Position numbers and translations under genes: made by a program. The notes below the pieces were generated by a model that made no database searches, had not been told where the DNA came from, and saw only the letters and a list, made by a program, of their open reading frames with translations. Below, piece after piece: positions 14,376-22,027 of a stretch of DNA of 24,203 bases; the first letter of the stretch is position 1, and each line of letters starts with the position of its first letter. The stretch covers positions 1-24,203 of the forward strand of contig CAZDQF010000030.1 in the NCBI GenBank assembly GCA_964507445.1, read 5' to 3'. This DNA comes from GCA-2683135 sp964507445. GTDB taxonomy: Bacteria > Planctomycetota > GCA-002687715.

Positions 14376-15326
14376 ATGCTGTCATGTGCGCGAGCTTGCG
14401 TCGTGGTCGTTTGCGCCCTGTCCGTTGCCGCCCCGTCCAACGCCCAGTCGCCAAACCTCCTGCAGAACCCAGGCTTCGAGTTGGGGACCTTCTTCGGCTG
14501 GGGGACCTTCACCAACGCATTCCTGGAGACCGCCAATCCGCCGCAGTTCCAACCGAACACCGGCAACTACATGGCCTCCATTTTCGGCGGCTTCTGGGGC
14601 ACGTTCAACACGTCCGGGATCTTCCAGTCCTTCCCCGCGAGCCCGGCGGAGGTCTATGAGATGGACTGCTTCTCCCGGCACTTCAGCGGTGACGCGCTCA
14701 TCGGCGCCGGCGCCCCAGGCAGTAACTGGGTGATCATGAAGATCACGTTCTTCGACGGCAGCCAGACGGAGATCGGTGGCGTGGAGGCCACCATCCTTGA
14801 CGGCACCTACGCCACGGACGTGTGGCACTACAACCCGCCTATCCGGGCCATGGCGCCTCCTGGCACGACCTCTGTGCAGCCGCTGATCATCTTCCTGCAA
14901 CCTGGCCTCGACCCGGGTGCGGCGCATGTCGACGACCTGACCTTCCGCCGCGCGTTCGGGGTCAACATGTCGCAAGACCCGGTGACCCTGGATCTGACCG
15001 TCGGCCTGGAGTACGGCACCGCCACCTCGCAGTTCGGCTTGTTCTACTCGTTCGACCCGGCCAACGGCACCATGCCCGGCATGGGAAGCCCGACCCTGGG
15101 CGGGTTGTTCATCGACCCCAACGAGTTCAACGCCCAGCTGGCCACGGTGTTCTCCCTGACCCCGCCGTTCGGTGGGTTCCTGGACGCCAACGGCGCCGCC
15201 AGCTCGGTCCTGCCGGGCAGCATCATGAGCGCGGTGAGCGGGGCCACGGTCTGGACCATCGGGGCTCAGGCGCTGCCGACCGGGACCATCGACTTCAGCC
15301 CCATCAGGGAGTTCACCTTCCAGTGA
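14376..15326 (+). CDS. Secreted protein with CBM-like domain, paralogous to the hydrolase N-terminus
   Basis: A 316-residue secreted protein, start ATG 14376 with GGAGAA 5 nt upstream; the frame is open further upstream without a signal-like sequence. Signal peptide: MLSCARACVVVVCALSVAAP. Residues 26-193 are a beta-sandwich domain closely matching residues 20-185 of the divergent hydrolase. The shared blocks include an identical 18-residue FWGTFNTSGIFQSFPASP, plus SGDAL.G.GAP..NW, QTEIG..E.TILDGTYAT and GAAHVDDL. The rest (about 195-316) is a Gly- and Phe-rich beta region unlike the hydrolase C-terminus, with no catalytic motif seen. It may bind or deliver the same polysaccharide or anchor on the cell surface. 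The two genes diverge from a 134-bp spacer. Confidence 0.85.
   Translation: MLSCARACVVVVCALSVAAPSNAQSPNLLQNPGFELGTFFGWGTFTNAFLETANPPQFQPNTGNYMASIFGGFWGTFNTSGIFQSFPASPAEVYEMDCFSRHFSGDALIGAGAPGSNWVIMKITFFDGSQTEIGGVEATILDGTYATDVWHYNPPIRAMAPPGTTSVQPLIIFLQPGLDPGAAHVDDLTFRRAFGVNMSQDPVTLDLTVGLEYGTATSQFGLFYSFDPANGTMPGMGSPTLGGLFIDPNEFNAQLATVFSLTPPFGGFLDANGAASSVLPGSIMSAVSGATVWTIGAQALPTGTIDFSPIREFTFQ
14591..14635 (+). repeat. 45-bp inverted repeat, copy in the secreted paralog
   Basis: Exact reverse complement of 14006-14050, within the part of the gene encoding FWGTFNTSGIFQSFP. The two copies are about 540 bp apart in inverted orientation, so recombination between them could invert the shared divergent promoter region. 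Confidence 0.9.
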
Positions 15327-15332
15327 TCGCAT

Positions 15333-15355
15333 CCCCGGCTCAGGGCCTCCCGGGG
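15333..15355 (+). terminator. Weak hairpin after the secreted paralog
   Basis: CCCCGG and CCGGGG form a 6-bp stem around an 11-nt loop, 6 nt after the stop codon. There is no U tract, so intrinsic termination is uncertain; it could act with Rho or only protect the mRNA end. Confidence 0.25.
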
Positions 15356-15414
15356 CCTGGGTCGGTTGTCCGAATGAGCCTTGGACGCGGCACGATTCGC
15401 GTCGGGCACGTGTA

Positions 15415-15443
15415 GGCGGGATGCCTCTTTGAGGTCTCCCGCC
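15415..15443. terminator. Composite hairpin between the secreted paralog and the pseudogene
   Basis: GGCGGGA (15415-15421) pairs with TCCCGCC (15437-15443). Inside, CCTC pairs with GAGG around a TTT loop, separated by a 2-by-2 internal loop. This is the strongest structured element between 15327 and 15506, a stretch that otherwise holds no visible gene. It may be the 3' end signal of the upstream gene, although no U tract follows. Confidence 0.35.
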
Positions 15444-15506
15444 GGATTTGAGCCATCAGTAAGCCGAGGTCGTGCTCCGCACAGGAGTCGCCCTCGGAGT
15501 CTCCAC

Positions 15507-15857
15507 CTGAAGACCCGAATCGTGTTCGCGGCGCTGGCTCTCCGGAGCCTGATTTCCCTGGTCCCCACGCAGAACCTGCTCGCCAATCCGGGCTTCGAGA
15601 GCGGGAGCCGCCCCGACTGGAGTCCCTTCGGCAACCCGTGATACGAGGCGGCGAACGCGCCGGCCATCGTGCCCGATAACGGCAACGGCGTCGGCGTCGG
15701 CAAGCTGTTCGGCGACGTCTGGGGCAGCCTCAACGTGACCGGGGTCCACCGGACGCTCACCGTCCCCTCCGTCACCGGTCTCGCCGCGACCCGGATCTGG
15801 ATGCTGGGTATTCCGATGGATGGCGGAGGTGGCTACGGTGGCACCGACATCGCGTAG
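15507..15857 (+). pseudogene. Decayed third copy of the CBM-like secreted protein
   Basis: From a CTG at 15507 the frame reads a signal-peptide-like LKTRIVFAALALRSLISL, then QNLLANPGFESG...SPFGNP. A TGA at 15639-15641 falls exactly where the intact paralogs have Tyr or Phe. The same frame continues after the stop with YEAANAP, GKLFGDVWGSLNVTGVHRTLTVPS, which aligns with the ASIFGGFWGTFNTSGIFQSFPAS region of the neighbours. Similarity ends around 15780 and a TAG closes the frame at 15857. The missing start codon, in-frame stop and truncated domain together indicate a pseudogene from the same local duplication, not a working gene. Confidence 0.7.
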
Positions 15858-15937
15858 TTGATCTTGAACTGATCGATCGCTCCGCTGTCTCGACGAACGC
15901 TCCGGGTTGCTGGTGCTCCCCGGGGTGTTTGCGTTCA

Positions 15938-15953
15938 GGGCACATGGGTGCCC
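15938..15953. other. Hairpin in the spacer before the endonuclease-like gene
   Basis: GGGCAC and GTGCCC form a perfect 6-bp stem with an ATGG loop in the 169-bp spacer 15858-16026. The rest of the spacer shows a TATATCCT that could serve as a -10 element (15963-15970) without a matching -35 box, and a doubled CCCGGGT at 16005-16018. No gene is visible in it. Confidence 0.3.
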
Positions 15954-16026
15954 ACGTCCGCGTATATCCTGATGGTACGGTGCCCCGGCGGCTCAGAGGT
16001 CGTCCCGGGTCCCGGGTGTGAACTCC

Positions 16027-16749
16027 ATGACGTCCATCCACGTGGTCAGCTACAACATGCGCAAGGGGAGGGGTGTCCGCGGGTCGCGGCCTCGCCTCGA
16101 GGAGCTCGTGGACAGCCTGGGGACCCTGGACACGGACCTGTTGCTCTGCCAGGAGGTGTTTCACGAGCACGCGGGGGTGGACCAGACCGGGGAGATGGCC
16201 CAGGCCCTTCGCCTGTCGCCCCGTTACGAACCCAACGCCACCTATCGTCGCGGCCATCACGGCAACGCCACCCTCTCGAGGCTGGACATCCTCGCCCACG
16301 AGAACCGGGACATCAGCCCCAACAGGATCGAACGGCGAGGCATCCTCTACACCCGCCTGGGTCTTTGGGAGGGCGGGCATATCCATGTGTTCAACACCCA
16401 CTTCGCCCTCACCCAGCGCCAACGGATCCGCCAGGCGCGCGAGCTGGGGGCGATGCTGGAGCGGCTCACCCAAAGCACCGACCCGGTGATCATCGGTGGC
16501 GACTTCAACGACTGGACGGGGAGGGTGGACCCGCTCATCCGTGAAGAGGGGGACCTGCGCAACGCCATGGCTTCGCTGCCGACCAAGGAGCGACGCACCT
16601 GGTCCACGCGGCGGCCGCTCTGGGCCCTCGATCGTCTCTACTATCGCAACCTGGACCTGATCCAGGTGAGGGTCCTCCGGCGATCTCCTTGGGACAGGCT
16701 GTCAGATCACTTCCCCGTCCAGGCGGAGTTCCGGATCTCCGCTGACTGA
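16027..16749 (+). CDS. Endonuclease/exonuclease/phosphatase family protein
   Basis: A 240-residue cytoplasmic protein of the metal-dependent EEP superfamily, which includes DNase I, exonuclease III and phosphodiesterases. All core motifs are present: SYNMRKG with Asn10, CQEV with Glu43, NTHFA with His125, GGDFNDW with Asp159 and Asn161, and the terminal SDHFPV with Asp227-His228. The substrate could be nucleic acid, a phospholipid or a phosphodiester; similar short bacterial members are often next to cardiolipin-synthesis genes, but none is seen here. The start is ATG 16027; GTG 16018, in frame, adds three residues, and neither has a clear ribosome site. It converges with the oxidase gene 11 bp away. 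Confidence 0.9.
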   Translation: MTSIHVVSYNMRKGRGVRGSRPRLEELVDSLGTLDTDLLLCQEVFHEHAGVDQTGEMAQALRLSPRYEPNATYRRGHHGNATLSRLDILAHENRDISPNRIERRGILYTRLGLWEGGHIHVFNTHFALTQRQRIRQARELGAMLERLTQSTDPVIIGGDFNDWTGRVDPLIREEGDLRNAMASLPTKERRTWSTRRPLWALDRLYYRNLDLIQVRVLRRSPWDRLSDHFPVQAEFRISAD

Positions 16750-16760
16750 GGCGGAGGTCG

Positions 16761-17969
16761 TCAGCTCGCGTCGAGCAGCTCGGAGGCGCTCGAGGCGATG
16801 GACTCGCCGATGGCGAGGCAGGCGGTGGCGGCCGGAGACGGCGCGTTGAGCACGTGGAGTTGCCGGTCCGCCCGCTTGATCCGGAAGTCGCCCACCAACT
16901 CTCCGGTCCTGGCGACGGCCTGGGCTCGGATGCCGGCGCCGCTCCTGACGACATCCGATGGCTTCAGTCCGGGGACCAGGTGACGGGCTGCCCTGACGAA
17001 GGCGCTCCTGCTGACGGATCGCCGCCACTCCACCATACCGGCGCGCCAGGACCTCCTGGCGAACCTCCAGAAGCCGGGGTAAGTGAGCGTTGAGAGCACG
17101 TCGCGGGGCGAGCAGGAGAACCTGCCGTAGCCGCGTCTGCTGAGGGCCAGGGCGGCGTTGGGTCCGATGAGGACACGCCCATCCAACATGCGTGTCATGT
17201 GCACTCCCAGGAACGGAAACCGGGGGTCTGGGACGGGGTACACCAGGTCGCGGATCAGGTGACGGCGTTCCGGGATCAGCTCATGGTAGTCGCCGCGGAA
17301 GGGGATGATCCGCACCTCCGGGTCCACGCCGCAGCGGGTGGCGACGCGATCCGCTTGCAGCCCGGCGCAGTTGATCAGAAGTCGGGCGGGGAGAGTTCCC
17401 ACGGAGGTGGTGACCCGCAGGTGGTCGTCCTGCTCCCGCGCTGAGATCAGGCGGGTCTGTGTCCTGACCTCGCCCCCGCCGTCCCTGACGTCCTCCGCCA
17501 GGGCCGCCGCGACCGCTGAGAAATCCACGATCCCCGTCTGCGGTATCCAGAGCGCGCCCCGCCCCGTGACGTTGGGCTCGCGTCTTGAGATTCCCGCGGC
17601 GTCCAGCCTCGACATGCCGGACAGCCCGTTCTCGTTTCCGCGCCGCTCGAGGACGTCCAGCGCGCGCAGCTCCTCATCCGAAACGGCCACGACCAGCTTG
17701 CCGCATCGTTCGTGTCGGATGCCTCTCTCGGCGCAATAGGCGAAGAGGGACTCGGCGCCCTGCCGACAGGTCCGCGCCTTCTCCGAACCTGGGGGGTAGT
17801 ACAGCCCGGAGTGAATGACGCCGCTGTTGTGACCGGTCTGGTGGCTGGCGATGTGCTGCTCGGCTTCGATGACGATCACCGCGTGCCCCCGGGCAGTCAG
17901 CGCTCGCGCCGTCGCCAGACCGACGATGCCGGCCCCCACCAGGATGATCTCGTGCTCGTTCTTGTCCAT
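16761..17969 (-). CDS. lhgO: L-2-hydroxyglutarate oxidase, LhgO
   Basis: A 402-residue FAD-dependent oxidase of the DAO family, oxidising L-2-hydroxyglutarate to 2-oxoglutarate. The FAD-binding GAGIVGLATA (12-21) with VIVIEAE is followed by the very characteristic HQTGHNSGVIHSGLYYPPGS block (43-62). Further LhgO features are LINCAGLQADRVA, IPFRGDYHEL, VYPVPDPRFPFLGVHMTRMLDG and the C-terminal GDFRI...VLNAPSPAATACLAIGE. Length is close to the roughly 400-420 residues of family members. The frame is open far upstream through 19187, but the upstream part is the antisense shadow of the chromate transporter gene; ATG 17969 begins the FAD domain correctly. No glutarate-pathway genes lie beside it, so a metabolite-repair role is possible. 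Confidence 0.94.
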   Translation of the reverse strand: MDKNEHEIILVGAGIVGLATARALTARGHAVIVIEAEQHIASHQTGHNSGVIHSGLYYPPGSEKARTCRQGAESLFAYCAERGIRHERCGKLVVAVSDEELRALDVLERRGNENGLSGMSRLDAAGISRREPNVTGRGALWIPQTGIVDFSAVAAALAEDVRDGGGEVRTQTRLISAREQDDHLRVTTSVGTLPARLLINCAGLQADRVATRCGVDPEVRIIPFRGDYHELIPERRHLIRDLVYPVPDPRFPFLGVHMTRMLDGRVLIGPNAALALSRRGYGRFSCSPRDVLSTLTYPGFWRFARRSWRAGMVEWRRSVSRSAFVRAARHLVPGLKPSDVVRSGAGIRAQAVARTGELVGDFRIKRADRQLHVLNAPSPAATACLAIGESIASSASELLDAS

Positions 17970-18145
17970 TGGAGTTGTTCGAGGGCTCTGCGCCCATCGC
18001 TGCTGTAGGATCAGCGGACGGGCCGCACATGCTACTCCCCAGCCGTCGGGGAGAGCTGGTGAGCCTCCTGTCCTCCGGGCTGTTGGAGCTTGAGAGTTGC
18101 CACGACCATCGCCTCCGAGCGCCCACGTCGGCTTTGACCCGAGCT

Positions 18146-18188
18146 GGGGACGAGCGCCCCGCTCGTCGGACCGGAGGCGTTCGTCCCC
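18146..18188 (+). promoter_or_regulatory. Mutually exclusive hairpins at the chrA start codon
   Basis: GGGGACGAGCGCC (18146-18158) pairs with GGCGTTCGTCCCC (18176-18188) over 13 bp with one G-U. This stem ends directly at ATG 18189 and covers part of the GGAGG ribosome site (18173-18177). Alternatively GACGAGCG (18149-18156) pairs with CGCTCGTC (18160-18167) in an 8-bp perfect hairpin, which leaves the ribosome site free. The two cannot form together, which looks like a translational on/off switch. The trigger is unknown. Confidence 0.5.
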
Positions 18189-19442
18189 ATGAACGACTCG
18201 CGGCCGGGGTCCCGACCTTCCGCGCGGATCGCGTGGGAGTTCTTCAAGGTGGGGTGCGTGGCGTTCGGTGGGTTCCTGGCGGTGATCTCCGTCATCGAGT
18301 CGGTCTTCACCCGCCGCCTGGGTTGGGTCAGGCAGGAGAGGATGCTGGACGGGGTCTCCCTGGCCAGCGTGCTTCCCGGTCCTCAGGCGGTCAACGTGGC
18401 GGCTTATGTGGGGTATGGCTGCGGGGGTCTTCGCGGCGCCGTGGCGGCGGTGATCGGTGTCCTCGCGCCCGCCTACGTCCTGGTCACGGGGTTCACCTTC
18501 CTCTACTTCGGCCTGCTGCGGGACGCGGCCGTGATGTCGGGTTTCTTCCTGGGGCTGATCCCCGCGGTGGTGGCGGTGATCTTCACGGTGGCGCTGCGCA
18601 TGGGCTCCCGCTGCCTGGGGGGAGCGCTGACCTGGTCCATTGCCTTGTGCGCGGCGGCGCTGACGTCGCTGTCTCCGGGCGCCATAAGCGTGTGGATGAA
18701 CCTCGGGATGTTCGCTGCGGCGGCGGCGCTGGGATGGAAGTGCTTGCAGCCATCGTCGGTGAGCGAGTCCCCGGTCGCCCCCCTGGCCTTGTCGCGGGTC
18801 CTCGGTCTCCTGATCTTCCCCGTGACATTGGCGACGCTCTACCTGGTGGGGCCGCCCCTGGACCCGAACGGCGTGCCGCAGCTGGGTCTCACCTTCGCCG
18901 GCCTCGGCGTGCTGCTGTTCGGCGGTGGCTACGTGTTCATCCCCTTCATCATGGACGCGGTGGTCGAGGAAGCGGGGTGGTTGAGCGCTGCCGAGTTCAG
19001 CGACGGCATCGCCTTCAGTCAGATGACCCCGGGACCGGTCGTGATCTGCGCCGCCTTCATCGGTCAGAAGGTGGCCATGGAACAGCACGGCCCGCTGTGG
19101 GGCCTGCTGGGCGGGCTGGTGGCGACCGTCGCCATCTTCGGGCCGCCGGCCATGCTCATGATCGCCGCGTCCCAAGTCCTGGATCACGTCAAGTCGAGCC
19201 CGCGGGCCCAGGGCGCGTTGCGCGGCGTGCGCGCCGCGGTGGTGGGGATGATCGCCGCCGCCGGGGTGGTGATCCTGAGGTCCGCGATGCCCTCGGACGC
19301 TCAGGGGTCGGTGGTCCTTGACGCCGGCCTCTGGACGACCGCTCTGATCCTCGCCCTGTCCTTGGTCGCCTTGCTCCGATTCAAGCTCATGCCCACCCTG
19401 GTGATCCCGGCGGCGGGCCTCCTGGGCCTCTTGCTGTGCTGA
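18189..19442 (+). CDS. chrA: Chromate transporter, ChrA (CHR family)
   Basis: A 417-residue inner-membrane protein with the duplicated CHR architecture. The first half has FFKVGCVAFGG (18-28) and LPGPQAVNVAAYVGY (62-76). The second half has the mirrored LLFGGGYVFIPF (242-253) and AFSQMTPGPVVICAAFIG (275-292). Hydrophobic helices fill most of the remaining sequence. CHR proteins export chromate, some members serving sulfate-related or other anion functions; chromate resistance is the usual annotation. The length fits the two-domain members. The upstream spacer (17970-18188) holds a further CTCCCC/GGGGAG hairpin at 18035-18053 and the structures at the start codon. No chrB-like regulator is present. 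Confidence 0.93.
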   Translation: MNDSRPGSRPSARIAWEFFKVGCVAFGGFLAVISVIESVFTRRLGWVRQERMLDGVSLASVLPGPQAVNVAAYVGYGCGGLRGAVAAVIGVLAPAYVLVTGFTFLYFGLLRDAAVMSGFFLGLIPAVVAVIFTVALRMGSRCLGGALTWSIALCAAALTSLSPGAISVWMNLGMFAAAAALGWKCLQPSSVSESPVAPLALSRVLGLLIFPVTLATLYLVGPPLDPNGVPQLGLTFAGLGVLLFGGGYVFIPFIMDAVVEEAGWLSAAEFSDGIAFSQMTPGPVVICAAFIGQKVAMEQHGPLWGLLGGLVATVAIFGPPAMLMIAASQVLDHVKSSPRAQGALRGVRAAVVGMIAAAGVVILRSAMPSDAQGSVVLDAGLWTTALILALSLVALLRFKLMPTLVIPAAGLLGLLLC

Positions 19443-19564
19443 GCGGTCAAATCGAGCCCCGAGGGGCGGCTGCGGTGTGGGTCGGCCGTGCTGCCCTGAG
19501 GGTTGTTACCCCTATGTGACCTTGGATCGCGCCCATGTAGCGTAGACAGGGAGAGGAGGAGCCC

Positions 19565-20269
19565 ATGTCCCAGCTCACCATCCTGGTCGTGGAAGACGAC
19601 GACGCCATCCGGCGTGGACTGGTGGACGCGCTGTCGTTCGCCGGCTACGCGGTCCGGGATGCGTCCGACGGAGCGACCGGATTGCAGGTCGGTTTGACCG
19701 GCGTGGACCTGGTGCTGCTGGACGTCATGCTCCCGGTGAAGGACGGCTTCCAGGTGCTGGAGGCGCTCCGTGACGCGCGCCCCACTCTGCCGGTGATCAT
19801 GCTCACGGCCAGAGGGACGGAGGAGGATCGGGTTCGTGGGCTGAAGCAGGGGGCGGACGACTACGTGGTCAAGCCGTTCAGCGCCCAGGAGCTGCTGGCT
19901 CGGGTGGAGGCGGTCCTGCGACGCTCTCCTACCAGACCTCAGGAGCTGGGGACCCTGGAGTTGAACGGCCGCACCCTGGACTTCGATCGTCGCGAGGTCC
20001 GGTTCGAGGGCGGAGACCGGATAGAACTCTCGGAGAAGGAGGGGGAGCTGCTGCACTTCCTGGCTTCCCATCCCGGTCGCGCCATCGGGCGAGACGAGTT
20101 GTTGTCCCGTGTCTGGGGCCTGGACCCGAGGGGTATCCAGACCAGGACCGTGGACATGCACGTGGCGCGGCTTCGCGAACGTCTGCGTGACGACCCTGGA
20201 AAGCCCAGCATCATCGTCACGGTTCGGGGCAAGGGCTACATGCTGGCGCGGCCGGAGGGCTCGGGATGA
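19565..20269 (+). CDS. OmpR/PhoB-type response regulator
   Basis: A 234-residue response regulator. The receiver domain (1-118) has the acidic pair in VVEDDDA, phospho-acceptor Asp53 in LLLDVMLP, Thr81 in MLTARG and Lys103 in VKPF, so it should be phosphorylated normally. The C-terminal winged-helix domain (about 130-230) has ELSEKEGELLHFLASHPGRAIGRDELLSRVWG, followed by RTVDMHVARLRERL and VRGKGYML, typical of OmpR/PhoB DNA binding. A strong AGGAGGA at 19554-19560 ends 4 nt before ATG 19565. The next gene, its histidine kinase, overlaps by ATGA. The 122-bp spacer after chrA holds only a weak GCCCC/GGGGC hairpin and no clear promoter. Confidence 0.95.
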   Translation: MSQLTILVVEDDDAIRRGLVDALSFAGYAVRDASDGATGLQVGLTGVDLVLLDVMLPVKDGFQVLEALRDARPTLPVIMLTARGTEEDRVRGLKQGADDYVVKPFSAQELLARVEAVLRRSPTRPQELGTLELNGRTLDFDRREVRFEGGDRIELSEKEGELLHFLASHPGRAIGRDELLSRVWGLDPRGIQTRTVDMHVARLRERLRDDPGKPSIIVTVRGKGYMLARPEGSG

Positions 20270-22023
20270 CTCGGATCGGCCGCGTCTGGTTCTTCTTCTC
20301 GGTCTGTGCCCTGGGGCTCGTCGGCGCCATGGGCTGGACCACGGTGCAGACCCTGCGTCTGGAGCAACAAGAGGCGGAGGCGTGGGCGCGCGTGGGGAGA
20401 GAAGGAGCGATCCGTGTGGCGCTGGGGCGCCTGGACGCCGCCATGGGCTCCCTGATCGCTCCGGAGGAGGCGCGGCCGTACCTGCACTACAGACCGACCT
20501 ACAGGGTCACCGTGATGCGGAAGTCCAAGGGCAGCAGCGCCAAGGAGGACGCGTTGCTGCTGCCGTCCCCGCTGTCTGAAGGGACGCCCCGCTTCGTCCG
20601 CCTCTACTTCGAGCTGGGACCGGACGGGTCCCTGACTTCTCCTCGATCTCCGAAGGACGGCGCGGACGCGGCGGCCATGCTCGGCATGCTCGGTCCCCTG
20701 ACAACGGAGTTGGCGGAGATCTCTCTGCCGGACAGGTGGGCCCAGGCGGTGGTGCCTCAGACCCGGGTCCCGGACGCCGGTCGGCGGGCCCAGGCGCAGG
20801 AGTACCAGCAGCTGATGCAGGAGCAGACGGAGTGGACCAACTCGGAGTATCTCGCCCGCAACGCTACCCAGAATCGGGTGCAGGGCCTGCTCAACTTGGA
20901 CAACAACCTGACCCAGCAACGCACCCCTGAGCTGTCCGTCGAGCAAGGGCCCCTGAAGCCCGCTTGGTTGCGGGTCGACGGGGAGAGGCACCTGTTCTTC
21001 TTGCGTCGGGTCACCGTGGAGGGTCAGCGGCGGATTCAGGGCATCTGGTATGACTGGCTGGCGCTGCGATCCTGGATGCTGGAGCAGGTCGAAGACCTCT
21101 TCCCTGGAGCGGATCTGGTGGCGCTCGCGGACAGCGAGGACGTGGCAAGGACGGCGGACGAGGCCGGTCGACGGCTCGCCACCCTGCCCGTATCCCTGGA
21201 GCCCGGCGCGTCGCCCGTAACAGGGACCCCGGGATGGTCGCCTACACGGACAGGCCTGGTGCTCACCTGGATCGCGGTGGTCGTGGCCCTTGGCAGTGTG
21301 GGGTTCATGCTGCGTGCGTCCATCGAATTCGGCGAGCGACGGAGCCGGTTCGTGTCTGCGGTCACCCATGAGCTGAGGACGCCTTTGACGACCTTCCAGA
21401 TGTACGCCCAGATGCTGGCCTCCGGCATGGTCTCCTCGGAGGAGGCGCGGCAGGAGTACCTGGAGACCCTGGAGCGGGAGTCCTCTCGACTGTCCTCGGT
21501 GTTGGACAGCGTCCTGATCTACTCGCGCCTCGAGCAGGGCAGGGGGTCCGGTATCAGGGAGCGTGTCCGCGCGTCGGAGCTGGTGGACGCCATGCTCCCC
21601 GTGCTCTCACATCGCGTCGCTGAAGCGGGTATGGAGCTGGCCCCGGACCTGAAGGTGGATGATGGGGCGGAGCTGATGGCGGATCCACCAGCCATCGAAC
21701 GAGTGGTCCGGAACCTCGTGGACAACAGCTGCAAGTACGCCTCCGGAGCCGCCGACAAGTCGATTCGTCTGGTGGCCCGGGTTGAGGGCCGGTGTCTGTT
21801 GATCGACGTGGGTGATGGTGGCCCCGGGGTGGCGCGGGACGTTCGCCGTCGGCTGTTCGAGCCCTACCGGCGAGCCAGTGAGCACGAGTCCGGGTCGATC
21901 CCCGGAGTCGGCCTCGGCCTCGCCCTGGCGCAGGGGCTGGCGAAGGCCCACGGAGGCGAATTGACCTGTGTGGACCCTGAGGGGCCGGGGGCGGTGTTCC
22001 GCCTGTCGCTGCCCCTGGCGTGA
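20266..22023 (+). CDS. Sensor histidine kinase with large extracytoplasmic domain
   Basis: A 585-residue membrane histidine kinase, partner of the regulator just upstream (4-bp ATGA overlap). Transmembrane helix 1 is at about residues 7-25 and helix 2 at about 329-349; between them is a sensory region of about 300 residues, Gln-rich around 178-190, without a recognised fold. The H-box is FVSAVTHELRTPLT, with phospho-accepting His368 immediately after the second helix; no HAMP domain is evident. ATPase motifs: N-box RVVRNLVDNSCKYA (Asn487), DVGDGGPGV (G1), LFEPY (F) and GVGLGLAL (G2). The extracytoplasmic domain suggests that an envelope or outside signal is sensed. The stop codon lies 4 bp from that of the convergent gene. 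Confidence 0.94.
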   Translation: MTRIGRVWFFFSVCALGLVGAMGWTTVQTLRLEQQEAEAWARVGREGAIRVALGRLDAAMGSLIAPEEARPYLHYRPTYRVTVMRKSKGSSAKEDALLLPSPLSEGTPRFVRLYFELGPDGSLTSPRSPKDGADAAAMLGMLGPLTTELAEISLPDRWAQAVVPQTRVPDAGRRAQAQEYQQLMQEQTEWTNSEYLARNATQNRVQGLLNLDNNLTQQRTPELSVEQGPLKPAWLRVDGERHLFFLRRVTVEGQRRIQGIWYDWLALRSWMLEQVEDLFPGADLVALADSEDVARTADEAGRRLATLPVSLEPGASPVTGTPGWSPTRTGLVLTWIAVVVALGSVGFMLRASIEFGERRSRFVSAVTHELRTPLTTFQMYAQMLASGMVSSEEARQEYLETLERESSRLSSVLDSVLIYSRLEQGRGSGIRERVRASELVDAMLPVLSHRVAEAGMELAPDLKVDDGAELMADPPAIERVVRNLVDNSCKYASGAADKSIRLVARVEGRCLLIDVGDGGPGVARDVRRRLFEPYRRASEHESGSIPGVGLGLALAQGLAKAHGGELTCVDPEGPGAVFRLSLPLA

Positions 22024-22027
22024 GCGG

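Noticed and set aside
15639..15641. TGA in the third CBM-like copy as a recoded codon (selenocysteine)
   Set aside because: The intact paralogs have Tyr or Phe here, not Cys, no SECIS-like stem was seen, and the start codon and C-terminal half are also degraded.
18030..18212. Possible leader peptide before chrA (MLLPSRRGELVSLLSSGLLELE)
   Set aside because: It has no ribosome site and no regulatory codon run, and it overlaps the chrA start in another frame; too weak to call.
17970..19187. Upstream extension of the lhgO frame (about 400 extra codons)
   Set aside because: The extension is His/Gln/Arg-rich, lies antisense to chrA, and LhgO proteins start at the FAD motif.
19456..19467. GCCCC/GGGGC hairpin after chrA as terminator
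   Set aside because: The stem is only 4-5 bp and no U tract follows.
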